From NCBI GenBank assembly GCA_963693285.1, contig OY848926.1, positions 2,733,001-2,797,000 of the forward strand: a stretch of 64,000 nt of DNA, given 5' to 3'. Positions within the stretch are counted from its first letter, which is position 1. Every line of letters starts with the position of its first letter. Shown here in pieces: positions 24,115 to 35,590 of the stretch. This DNA comes from Xestospongia muta. Lineage: Eukaryota; Porifera; Demospongiae; Haplosclerida; Petrosiidae. The position numbers and the translations under genes were made by a program. The notes under the pieces are model-generated. The model saw nothing but the letters and a program-made list of their open reading frames with translations. It searched no databases and was not told where the DNA came from.

Positions 24115-27100
24115 GGAGAACTAAAGAGTTTAGTAAGTTTATCTGTCTTAAAAATACTAATAAAGTAGTCTAAATAGGTTAAAACTCTAAAAGAAAGAGT
24201 TTAGAGCTTTTTGAAAGTTAAAAAAGATTAGTATTAACTGTGAAAACTGGTTAAATAAGCTGATCTAAAGAGTTTAGTAAGTTTATCTGTCTTAAATATA
24301 CTAATAAAGTAGTCTAAATAGGTTAAAACCCTAAAATAAAGAGTTTAGAGCTTTTTGAAAGTTAAAAAAGATTAGAAATTAAGTGTGAAAACTGTTTAAA
24401 TAAGCTGATCTAAAGAGTTTAGTAAGTTTATCTGTCTTAAATATACTAATAAAATAGTCTAAATAGGTTAAAACTCTAAAATAAAGAGTTTAGAGCTTTT
24501 TGAAAGTTAAAAAAGATTAGTATTAACTGTGAAAACTGGTTAAATAAGCTGATCTAAAGAGTTTAGTAAGTTTATCTGTCTTAAATATACTAATAAAGTA
24601 GTCTAAATAGGTTAAAACTCTAAAATAAAGTGAGTAGAGCTTTTTGAAAGTTAAAAATAATTAGAAATTAAGTGTGAAAACTGGTTAAATAAGCTGATCT
24701 AAAGAGTTTAGTAAGTTTATCTGTCTTAAATATACTAATAAAGTAGTCTAAATAGGTTAAAACTCTAAAATAAAGTGATTAGAGCTTTTTGAAAGTTAAA
24801 AAAGAATAGACATTAAGTGTGAAAACTGGTTAAATAAGCTGATCTAAAGAGTTTAGTAAGTTTACTGTCTTAAATATACTAATAAAGTATTCTAAATAGG
24901 TTAAAACTCTAAAATAAAGAGTTTAGAGCTTTTTGAAAGTTAAAAAAGATTAGAAATTAACTGTGAAAAGTGGTTAAATAAGCTGATCTAAGTAGTTTAG
25001 TAAGTTTATCTGTTTTAAATATAGTAATAATGTAGTCTAAATAGCTTAAAACTCTAAAATAAAGCGATTAGAGCTTTTTGAAAGTTGTAAAAGATTAGAA
25101 ATTAACTGTGAAAACTGGTTAAATAAGCTGATCTAAAGAGTTTAGTAAGTTTATCTGTCTTAAAAATACTAATAAAGTAGTCTAAATAGGTTAAAACTCT
25201 AAAATAAAGAGTTTAGAGCTTTTTGAAAGTTAAAAAAGATTAGAAATTAAGTGTGAAAACTGGTTAAATAAGGAGAACTAAAGAGTTTAGTAAGTTTATC
25301 TGTCTTAAAAATACTAATAAAGTAGTGTAAATAGGTTAAAACTCTAAAATAAAGAGTTTAGAGCTTTTTGAAAGTTAAAAAAGATTAGTATTAACTGTGA
25401 AAACTGGTTAAATAAGCTGATCTAAAGGGTTTAGTAAGTTTATCTGTCTTAAATATACTAATAAAGTAGTCTAAATAGGTTAAAACTCTAAAATAAAGAG
25501 TTTACAGCTTTTTGAAAGTTAAAAAGGATTAGAAATTAAGTGTGAAAACTGGTTAAATAAGGAGAACTAAAGATTTTAGTAAGTTTATCTGTCTTAAAAA
25601 TACTAATAAAGTAGTCTAAATAGGTTAAAACTCTAAAATAAAGAGTTTAGACCGTTTTGAAAGTTAAAAAAGATTAGTATTAACTGTGAAAACTGGTTAA
25701 ATAAGCTGATCTAAAGGGTTTAGTAAGTTTATCTGTCTTAAATATACTAATAAAGTAGTCTAAATAGGTTAAAACTCTAAAATAAAGTGATTAGAGCTTT
25801 TTGAAAGTTAAAAATAATTAGAAATTAAGTGTGAAAACTGGTTAAATAAGCTGATCTAAAGAGTTTAGTAAGTTTATCTGTCTTAAATATACTAATAAAG
25901 TAGTCTAAATAGGTTAAAACTCTAAAATAAAGTGATTAGACCTTTTTGAAAGTTAAAAAAGATTAGAAATTAAGTGTGAAAACAGGTTAAATAAGCTGAT
26001 CTAAAGAGTTTAGTAAGTTTACTGTCTTAAATATACTAATAAAGTAGTCTAAATAGGTTAAAACTCTAAAATAAAGAATTTAGAGCTTTTTGAAAGTTAA
26101 AAAAGATTAGAAATTAACTGTGAAAAGTGGTTAAATAAGCTGATCTAAAGAGTTTAGTAAGTTTATCTGTCTTAAATATACTAATAAAGTAGTCTAAATA
26201 GGTTAAAACTCTAACATAAAGTGATTAGAGCTTTTTGAAAGTTAAAAAAGATTAGAAATTAACTGTGAAAACTGGTTAAATAAGCTGATCTAAGTAGTTT
26301 AGTAAGTTTATCTGTTTTAAATATAGTAATAATGTAGTCTAAATAGGTTAAAACCCTAAAATAAAGCGATTAGAGCTTTTTGAAAGTTGAAAAAGATTAG
26401 AAATTAACTGTGAAAACTGGTTAAATAAGCTGATCTAAAGGGTTTAGTAAGTTTATCTGTCTTAAATATACTAATAAAGTAGTCTAAATAGGTTAAAACT
26501 CTAAAATAAAGAGTTTAGAGCTTTTTGAAAGTTAAAAAAGATTAGAAATTAAGTGTGAAAACTGGTTAAATAAGGAGAACTAAAGAGTTTAGTAAGTTTA
26601 TCTGTCTTAAAAATACTAATAAAGTAGTCTAAATAGGTTAAAACTCTAAAAGAAAGAGTTTAGAGCTTTTTGAAAGTTAAAAAAGATTAGTATTAACTGT
26701 GAAAACTGGTTAAATAAGCTGATCTAAAGGGTTTAGTAAGTTTATCTGTCTTAAATATACTAATAAAGTAGTCTAAATAGGTTAAAACTCTAAAATAAAG
26801 AGTTTAGAGCTTTTTGAAAGTTAAAAAGATTAGAAATTAAGTGTGAAAACTGTTTAAATAAGCTGATCTAAAGAGTTTAGTAAGTTTATCTGTCTTAAAT
26901 ATACTAATAAAATAGTCTAAATAGGTTAAAACTCTAAAATAAAGAGTTTAGAGCTTTTTGAAAGTTAAAAAAGATTAGTATTAACTGTGAAAACTGGTTA
27001 AATAAGCTGATCTAAAGGGTTTACTAAGTTTATCTGTCTTAAATATACTAATAAAGTAGTCTAAATAGGTTAAAACTCTAAAATAAAGTGATTAGAGCTT

Positions 27101-27950
27101 TTTGAAAGTTAAAAATAATTAGAAATTAAGTGTGAAAACTGGTTAAATAAGCTGATCTAAAGAGTTTAGTAAGTTTATCTGTCTTAAATATACTAATAAA
27201 GTAGTCTAAATAGGTTAAAACTCTAAAATAAAGTGATTAGAGCTTTTTGAAAGTTAAAAAAGAATAGACATTAAGTGTGAAAACTGGTTAAATAAGCTGA
27301 TCTAAAGAGTTTAGTAAGTTTACTGTCTTAAATATACTAATAAAGTATTCTAAATAGGTTAAAACTCTAAAATAAAGAGTTTAGAGCTTTTTGAAAGTTA
27401 AAAAAGATTAGAAATTAACTGTGAAAAGTGGTTAAATAAGCAGATCTAAGTAGTTTAGTAAGTTTATCTGTTTTAAATATAGTAATAATGTAGTCTAAAT
27501 AGCTTAAAACTCTAAAATAAAGCGATTAGAGCTTTTTGAAAGTTGAAAAAGATTAGAAATTAACTGTGAAAACTGGTTAAATAAGCTGATCTAAAGAGTT
27601 TAGTAAGTTTATCTGTCTTAAAAATACTAATAAAGTAGTCTAAATAGGTTAAAACTCTAAAATAAAGAGTTTAGAGCGTTTTGAAAGTTAAAAAAGATTA
27701 GAAATTAAGTGTGAAAACTGGTTAAATAGGAACAACTAAAGAGTTTAGTAACTTTATCTGTCTTAAAAATACTAATAAAGTAGTCTAAATAGGTTAAAAC
27801 TCTAAAATAAAGAGTTTAGATCTTTTTGAAAGTTAAAAAAGATTAGTATTAACTGTGAAAACTGGTTAAATAAGCTGATCTAAAGGGTTTAGTAAGTTTA
27901 TCTGTCTTAAATATACTAATAAAGTAGTCTAAATAGGTTAAAACTCTAAA
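24115..27950 (+). repeat. Pair of blocks duplicated at about 17 monomers (2458-2459 bp)
   Basis: ggagaactaaag followed by actctaaaagaaagag is at 24115 and 26574. The private aaagaatagacatt change is at 24801 and 27259. A gtttactgtctt deletion monomer follows both, then the agcgattag monomer with atagcttaaaac. Copies run about 24115-25490 and 26574-27950. The stretch between them (25490-26573) holds related monomers in a slightly different order. Confidence 0.75.
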
Positions 27951-29997
27951 ATAAAGTGATTAGAGCTTTTTGAAAGTTAAAAATAATTAGAAATTAAGTG
28001 TGAAAACTGGTTAAATAAGCTGATCTAAAGAGTTTAGTAAGTTTATTTGTCTTAAATATACTAATAAAGTAGTCTAAATAGGTTAAAACTCTAAAATAAA
28101 GTGATTAGAGCTTTTTGAAAGTTAAAAAAGAATAGAAATTAAGTGTGAAAACTGGTTAAATAAGCTGATCTAAAGAGTTTAGTAAGTTTACTGTCTTAAA
28201 TATACTAATAAAGTATTCTAAATAGGTTAAAACTCTAAAATAAAGAGTTTAGAGCTTTTTGAAAGTTAAAAAAGATTAGAAATTAACTGTGAAAACTGGT
28301 TAAATAAGCTGATCTAAGTAGTTTAGTAAGTTTATTTGTTTTAAATATAGTAATAATGTAGTCTAAATAGCTTAAATCTCTAAAATAAAGCGATTAGAGC
28401 TTTTTGAAAGTTGAAAAAGATTAGAAATTAACTGTGAAAACTGGTTAAATAAGCTGATCTAAAGAGTTTAGTAAGTTTATCTGTCTTAAATATACTAATA
28501 AAGTAGTCTCAATAGGTTAAAACTCTAAAATAAAGTGATTAGAGCTTTTTGAAAGTTAAAAAAGAATAGACATTAAGTGTGAAAACTGGTTAAATAAGCT
28601 GATCTAAAGAGTTTAGTAAGTTTACTGTCTTAAATATACTAATAAAGTATTCTAAATAGGTTAAAACTCTAAAATAAAGAGTTTAGAGCTTTTTGAAAGT
28701 TAAAAAAGATTACAAATTAATTGTGAAAAGTGGTTAAATAAACAGATCTAAAGAGTTTAGTAAGTTTATCTGTCTTAAATATACTAATAAAGTAGTCTAA
28801 ATAGGTTAAAACTCTAACATAAAGGGATTAGATCTTTTTGAAAGTTAAAAAAGATTAGAAATTAACTGTGAAAACGGGTTAAATAAGCTGATCTAAGTAG
28901 TTTAGTAAGTTTATCTGTTTTAAATATATTAATAATGTAGTCTAAATAGGTTAAAACTCTAAAATAAAGCGATTAGAGCTTTTTGAAAGTTGAAAAAGAT
29001 TAGAAATTAACTGTGAAAACTGGTTAAATAAGCTGATCTAAAGAGTTTAGTAAGTTTATCTGTCTTAAAAATACTAATAAAGTAGTCTAAATAGGTTAAA
29101 ACTCTAAAAGAAAGAGTTTAGAGCTTTTTGAAAGTTAAAAAAGATTAGTATTAACTGTGAAAACTGGTTAAATAAGCTGATCTAAAGAGTTTAGTAAGTT
29201 TATCTGTCTTAAATATACTAATAAAGTAGTCTAAATAGGTTAAAACTCTAAAATAAAGAGTTTAGAGCGTTTTGAAAGTTAAAAAAGATTAGAAATTAAG
29301 TGTGAAAACTGGTTAAGTAGGGAGAACTAAAGGGTTTAGTAAGTTTATCTGTCTTAAATATACTAATAAAGTAGTCTAAATAGGTTAAAACTCTAAAATA
29401 AAGTGATTAGAGCTTTTTGAAAGTTAAAAATAATTAGAAATTAAGTGTGGAAACTGGTTAAATAAGCTGATCTAAAGAGTTTAGTAAGTTTATCTCTCTT
29501 AAATATACTAATAAAGTAGTCTAAATAGGTTAAAACTCTAAAATAAAGTGATTAGAGCTTTTTGAAAGTTAAAAAAGAATAGAAATTAAGTGTGAAAACT
29601 GGTTAAATAAGCTGATCTAAAGAGTTTAGTAAGTTTACTGTCTTAAATATACTAATAAAGTATTCTAAATAGGTTAAAACTCTAAAATAAAGAGTTTAGA
29701 GCTTTTTGAAAGTTAAAAAAGATTAGAAATTAACTGTGAAAACTGGTTAAATAAGCTGATCTAAGTAGTTTAGTAAGTTTATTTGTTTTAAATATAGTAA
29801 TAATGTAGTCTAAATAGCTTAAATCTCAAAAATAAAGCGATTAGAGCTTTTTGAAATTTGAAAAAGATTAGAAATTAACTGTGAAAACTGGTTAAATAAG
29901 CTGATCTAAAGAGTTTAGTAAGTTTATCTGTCTTAAATATACTAATAAAGTAGTCTAAATAGGTTAAAACTCTAAAATAAAGTGATTAGAGCTTTTT
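27900..29997 (+). repeat. Pair of blocks at offset 1447 bp (10 monomers)
   Basis: Copies at about 27900-28550 and 29340-29997 share the gtttactgtctt monomer. They also share a monomer with gtttatttgttttaaat plus atagcttaaatctc (28331/29778). The sequence between carries another gaatagacatt copy and gtggttaaataaacag, the first clear example of a family that dominates further right. Confidence 0.7.
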
Positions 29998-32949
29998 GAA
30001 AGTTAAAAAAGATTAGAAATTAACTGTGAAAACTGGTTAAATAAGCTGATCTAAAGAGTTTAGTAAGTTTATCTGTCTTAAATATACTAATAAAGTAGTC
30101 TAAATAGGTTAAAACTCTAAAATAAAGAATTTAGAGCTTTTTGAAAGTTAAAAAAGATTAGAAATTAACTGTGAAAAGTGGTTAAATAAGCTGATCTAAA
30201 GAGTTTAGTAAGTTTATCTGTGTTAAATATACTAATAAAGTAGTCTCAATAGGTTAAAACTCTAAAATAAAGTGATTAGAGCTTTTCGAAAGTTAAAAAA
30301 GATTAGAAATTAACTGTGAAAACTGGTTAAATAAGCTGATCTAAGTAGTTTAGTAAGTTTATCTGTTTTAAATATAGTAATAATGTAGTCTAAATAGGTT
30401 AAAACTCTAAAATAAAGCGATTAGAGCTTTTTGAAAGTTAAAAAAGATTAGAAATTAACTGTGAAAACTGGTTAAATAAGCTGATCTAAAGAGTTTAGTA
30501 AGTTTATCTGTCTTAAATATACTAATAAAGTAGTCTAAATAGGTTAAAACTCTAAAATAAAGAGTTTAGAGCTTTTTCAAAGTTAAAAAAGATTAGAAAT
30601 TAACTGTGAAAACTGGTTAAATAAGCTGATCTAAAGAGTTTAGTAAGTTTATCTGTCTTAAATATACTAATAAAGTAGTCTAAATAGGGTAAAACTCTAA
30701 AATAAAGTGATTAGAGCTTTTTGAAAGTTAAAAAAGATTAGAAATTAACTGTGAAAACTGGTTAAATAAGCTGATCTAAAGAGTTTAGTAAGTTTATCTG
30801 TCTTAAATATACTAATAAAGTAGTCTAAATAGGTTAAAACTCTAAAATAAAGTGATTAGAGCTTTTTGAAAGTTAAAAAAGATTAGAAATTAACTGTGAA
30901 AACTGGTTAAATAAGCTGATCTAAGGAGTTTAGTAAGTTTGTCTGTCTTAAATATACTAATAAAGTAGTCTAAATAGGTTAAAACTCTAAAATAAAGAGT
31001 TTACAGCTTTTTGAAAGTTAAAAAGGATTAGAAATTAAGTGTGAAAACTGGTTAAATAAGCTGAACTGAAGAGTTTAGTAAGTTAATCTGTGTTAAATAT
31101 AGTATTAAAGTAGTCTAAATAGGTTAAAACTCTAAAATAAACAGTTTAGAGCTTTTTGAAAGTTAAAAAAGATTAGAAATTAACTGGGAAAACTCGTTAA
31201 CTAAGCTGATCTAAATGGTTTAGTAAGTTTATCTGTCTTAAAAATACTATTAAAGTAGTCTAAATAGGTTAAAACTCTAAAATAAAGTGTTTAGAGCTTT
31301 CTGAAAGTTGAAAAAGGTTACAAATTAATTGTTAAAAGTGGTTAAATAAACAGATCTAAAGAGTTTAGTAAGTTTACCTGTCTTAAATATACTAATAAAG
31401 TAGTCTAAATAGGTTAAAACTCTAAAATAAAGAGTTTAGAGCGTTTTGAAAGTTAAAAAAGATTAGAAATTAACTGTGAAAACTGGTTAAATAAGCTGAT
31501 CTAAGTAGTTTCGTAAGTTTATCTGTCTTAAATATATTAATAATATAGTCTAAATAGGTTAAAACTCTAAAATAAAGTGATTAGACCTTTTTGAAAGTTA
31601 AAAAAGATTAGAAATTAACTGTGAAAACTGGTTAAATAAGCTGATCTAAAGTGTTTAGTAAGTTTATCTGTCATAAATATACTAATAAAGTAGTCTAAAT
31701 AGGTTAAACCTCTAACATAAAGGGATTAGAGCTTTTCGAAAGTTAAAAAAGATTAGAAATTAACTGTGAAAACTGGTTAAATAAGCTGATCTAAGTAGTT
31801 TAGTAAGTTTATCTGTTTTAAATATAGTAATAATGTAGTCTAAATAGGTTAAAACTCTAAAATAAAGCGATTAGAGCTTTTTGAAAGTTAAAGAAGATTA
31901 GAAATTAACTGTGAAAACTGGTTAAATAAGCTGATCTAAAGAGTTTAGTAAGTTTATCTGTCATAAATATACTAATAAAGTAGTCTAAATAGGTTAAAAC
32001 TCTAAAATAAAGTGATTAGACCTTTTTGAAAGTTAAAAAAGATTAGAAATTAACTGTGAAAACTGTTTAAATAAGCTGATCTAAAGTGTTTAGTAAGTTT
32101 ATCTGTCATAAATATACTAATAAAGTAGTCTAAATAGGTTAAAACTCTAAAATAAAGAGTTTAGAGCTTTTTGAAAGTTAAAAAAGATTACAAATTAATT
32201 GTGAAAAGTGGTTAAATAAACAGATCTAAAGAGTTTAGTAAGTTTATCTGTCTTAAATATACTAATAAAGTAGTCTAAATAGGTTAAAACTCTAACATAA
32301 AGGGATTAGATCTTTTTGAAAGTTAAAAAAGATTAGAAATTAACTGTGAAAACTGGTTAAATAAGCTGATCTAAGTAGTTTAGTAAGTTTATCTGTTTTA
32401 AATATAGTAATAATGTAGTCTAAATAGGTTAAAACTCTAAAATAAAGCGATTAGACCTTTTTGAAAGTTAAAAAAGATTAGAAATTAACTGTGAAAACTG
32501 GTTAAATAAGCTGATCTAAAGAGTTTAGTAAGTTTATCTGTCTTAAATATACTAATAAAGTAGTCTAAATAGGTTAAAACTCTAAAATAAAGTGATTAGA
32601 GCTTCTCGAAAGTTAAAAAGATTAGAAATTAACTGTGAAAACTGGTTAAATAAGCTGATCTAAGTAGTTTAGTAAGTTTATCTGTTTTAAATATAGTAAT
32701 AATGTAGTCTAAATAGGTTAAAACTCTAAAATAAAGCGATTAGAGCTTTTTGAAAGTTAAAAAAGATTAGAAATTAACTGTGAAAACTGGTTAAGTAACC
32801 TGATCTAAAGAGTTTAGTAAGTTTATCTGTCTTAAATATACTAATAAAGTAGTCTAAATAGGTTAAAACTCTAAAATAAAGAGTTTAGAGCTTTTTGAAA
32901 GTTAAAAAAGATTAGAAATTAACTGTGAAAACTGGTTAAATAAGCTGAT

Positions 32950-32962
32950 CTAAAGAGTTTAG
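32950..32962. repeat. Imperfect palindrome ctaaa-gag-tttag, also half of an internal direct repeat
   Basis: Arms ctaaa and tttag flank gag. The 12-mer taaagagtttag at 32951-32962 recurs in the same monomer at 33022-33033, 71 bp later, close to half of 145. A second shared word, ggttaaa, is repeated 73 bp apart. This suggests an old duplication of a unit of about 72 bp. Confidence 0.7.
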
Positions 32963-33010
32963 TAAGTTTATCTGTCTTAAATATACTAATAAAGTAGTCT
33001 AAATAGGTTA

Positions 33011-33031
33011 AAACTCTAAAATAAAGAGTTT
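33011..33031. repeat. Dyad symmetry inside the monomer (7-bp arms, 7-bp spacer)
   Basis: Arms aaactct (33011-33017) and agagttt (33025-33031) are perfect reverse complements around aaaataa. The element is present in most monomers of both arms. Common variants (gtgattag, gcgattag, gtgttta) break the right arm, so it is not under absolute constraint. It could be extruded as a small hairpin or bound as a dyad by a protein. Neither is shown by the sequence. Confidence 0.8.
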
Positions 33032-33521
33032 AGAGCTTTTTGAAAGTTAAAAAAGATTAGAAATTAACTGTGAAAACTGGTTAAATAAGCTGATCTAAAG
33101 AGTTTAGTAAGTTTATCTGTCTTAAATATACTAATAAAGTAGTCTAAATAGGTTAAAACTCAAATAAAGTGATTAGAGCTTTTTGAAAGTTAAAAAAGAT
33201 TAGAAATTAACTGTGAAAACTGGTTAAATAAGCTGATCTAAAGAGTTTAGTAAGTTTATCTGTCTTAAATATACTAATAAAGTAGTCTAAATAAGTTAAA
33301 ACTCTAAAATAAAGAGTTTACAGCTTTTTGAAAGTTAAAAAGGATTAGAAATTAACTGTGAAAACTGGTTAAATAAGCTGATCTGAAGAGTTTAGTAAGT
33401 TAATCTGTGTTAAATATAGTATTAAAGTAGTCTAAATAGGTTAAAAATCTAAAATAAACAGTTTAGAGCTTTTTGAAAGTTAAAAAACATTAGAAATTAA
33501 CTGTGAAAACTGGTTAACTAA

Positions 33522-35590
33522 GCTGATCTAAAGGGTTTAGTAAGTTTATCGATCATAAAAATACTAATAAAGTAGTCTAAATAGGTTAAAACTCTAAAAT
33601 AAAGTGTTTAGAGCTTTTTGAAAGTTGAAAAAGGTTACAAATTAATTGTGAAAAGTGGGTAAATAAACAGATCTAAAGAGTTTAGTAAGTTTACCTGTCT
33701 TAAATATACTAATAAAGTAGTCTAAATAGGTTAAAACTCTAAAATAAAGAGTTTAGAGCGTTTTGAAAGTTAAAAAAGATTAGAAATTAACTGTGAAAAC
33801 TGGTTAAATAAGCTGACCTAAGTAGTTTAGTAAGTTTATCTGTCTTAAATATAGTAATAATATAGTCTAAATAGGTTAAAACTCTAAAATAAAGTGATTA
33901 GACCTTTTTGAAAGTTAAAAAAGATTAGAAATTAACTGTGAAAACTGGTTAAATAAGCTGATCTAAAGTGTTTAGTAAGTTTATCTGTCATAAATATACT
34001 AATAAAGTAGTCTAAATAGGTTAAAACTCTAAAATAAAGTGTTTAGAGCTTTTTGAAAGTTAAAAAAGATTAGAAATTAACTGTGAAAACTGGTCAAATA
34101 GGCTGATCTAAAGAGTTTAGTAAGTTTATCTGTCTTAAATAATTATACTAATAAAGTAGTCTAAATAGGTTTAAACTCTAAAATAAAGAGTTTAGAGCTT
34201 TTTGAAAGTTTAAAAAGATTAGAAATTAAGTGTGAAACCTGGTTAATTAAGCTGATCTAAAGAGTTTAGTAAGTTTATCTGTCTTATATATACTAAGAAA
34301 ATAGTCTAAATAGGTTAAAACTCTAAAATAAAGAGTTTAGAGCTTTTTGAAAGTTAAAAAAGATTAGAAATTATCTGTGAAAACTGGTTAAATAAGCTGA
34401 TCTAAAGAGTTTAGTAAGTTTATCTGTCATGAAAATACTAATAAAGTAGTCTAAATAGGTTAAAACTCTAAAATAAAGTGTTTAGAGCTTTTTGAAAGTT
34501 GAAAAAGGTTACAAATTAATTGTGAAAAGTGGTTAAATAAACAGATCTAAAGAGTTTAGTAAGTTTACCTGTCTTAAATATACTAATAAAGTAGTCTAAA
34601 TACGTTAAAACTCTAAAATAAAGAGTTTAGAGCGTTTTGAAAGTTAAAAAAGATTAGAAATTAACTGTGAAAACTGGTTAAGTAAGCTGATCGAAGTAGT
34701 TTAGTAAGTTTATCTGTCTTAAATATAGTAATAATATAGTCTAAATAGGTTAAAACTCTAAAATAAAGTGATTAGACCTTTTTGAAAGTTAAAAAAGATT
34801 AGAAATTAACTGTGAAAACTGGTTAAATAAGATGATCTAAAGTGTTTAGTAAGTTTATCTGTCATAAATATACTAATAAAGTAGTCTAAATAGGTTAAAA
34901 CTCTAAAATAAAGTGTTTAGAGCTTTTTGAAAGTTAAAAAAGATTACAAATTAATTGTGAAAAGTGGTTAAATAAACAGATCTAAAGAGTTTAGTAAGTT
35001 TATCTGTCTTAAATATACTAATAAAGTAGTCTAAATAGGTTAAAACTCTAACATAAAGTGATTAGAGCTTTTCAAAAGTTAAAAAAGTTTAGAAATTAAC
35101 TGTGAAAACTGGTTAAATAAGCTGATCTAAGTAGTTTAGTAAGTTTATCTGTTTTAAATATAGTAATAATGTAGTCTAAATAGGTTAAAACTCTAAAATA
35201 AAGTGATTAGAGCTTTTTGAAAGTTAAAAAAGATTAGAAATTAACTGTGAAAACTGGTTAAATAAGCTGATCTAAAGAGTTTAGTAAGTTTATCTGTCTT
35301 AAATATACTAATAAAGTAGTCTAAATAGGTTAAAACTCTAAAATAAAGAGTTTAGAGCTTTTTGAAAGTTAAAAAAGATTAGAAATTAACTGTGAAAACT
35401 GGTTAAATAAGCTGATCTAAAGAGTTTAGTAAGTTTATCTGTCTTAAATATACTAATAAAGTAGTCTAAATATGTTAAAACTCTAAAATAAAGAGTTTAG
35501 AGCTTTTTGAAAGTTAAAAAAGATTAGAAATTAACTGTGAAAACTGGTTAAATAAGCTGATCTAAAGAGTTTAGTAAGTTTATCTGTCTT
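33522..35590 (+). repeat. Block P, copy 1
   Basis: Begins at the gttaactaagctg monomer (33522) and matches 38600 onward at offset 5078. The shared order is gttgaaaaaggttac, gtggttaaataaacag, gctgacctaagtag, gtgattagacc, ggtcaaataggctg with the 4-bp insertion, then gaaacctggttaatt. Copy 1 lacks one monomer (the gagattagttgg type) present at 39484 in copy 2. After that point the offset becomes 5221. Confidence 0.75.
34091..34250 (+). repeat. Linked variant haplotype with 4-bp insertion, copy 1
   Basis: Three changes travel together. They are tggtcaaatagg in one monomer, an extra aatt in the next landmark (cttaaataattatac instead of cttaaatatac), and gaaacctggttaattaag at its end. The same set recurs at 39169, 41345 and 48884. 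Confidence 0.85.

Larger units (their letters stand above)
32944..33088 (+). repeat. Representative consensus monomer (145 bp)
   Basis: This copy matches the majority base at all positions by eye and is a good reference unit. By hand count its composition is A 63, T 48, G 23, C 11 (23.4% G+C), with no CpG dinucleotide and a purine-rich '+' strand (86 of 145). Order of landmarks: a variable segment (monomer 1-19); a strongly conserved core gtagtctaaataggttaa (51-68); a dyad (68-88); T5 and A6 tracts (94-98, 106-111); and a terminal gtgaaaactggttaaataa (127-145). The variants used below sit mostly at 1-19, 24-40, 81-90, 92-93 and 120-127. Confidence 0.93.
29998..33521 (+). repeat. Transition zone between older and newer monomer families
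   Basis: About 24 monomers. The gtgtgaaaactgg form, frequent before 28 kb, largely gives way to ctgtgaaaactgg. New forms appear: gtattaaagtag (about 31100), gttaactaagctg (about 31199), gttgaaaaaggttac (about 31308) and gtggttaaataaacag (about 31340). Those near 31.1-31.4 kb look like early or diverged versions of the blocks amplified after 33 kb. Near-consensus monomers cluster at 32.8-33.1 kb. Confidence 0.65.

Noticed and set aside
32944..33088. Pol III internal promoter (A and B boxes), suggesting a SINE or tRNA origin
   Set aside because: No GGTTCGANNCC-like B box or A box is present in either orientation of the consensus.
32944..33088. Yeast-type replication origin consensus
   Set aside because: No good match to WTTTAYRTTTW on either strand of the consensus. 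A/T-richness alone is not evidence of an origin.
34137..34145. Transposon footprint at the aatt insertion
   Set aside because: Four added bases within an A/T run can arise by slippage. There is no flanking terminal repeat, and all four copies are linked to the same haplotype, so it was a single event that was then copied.
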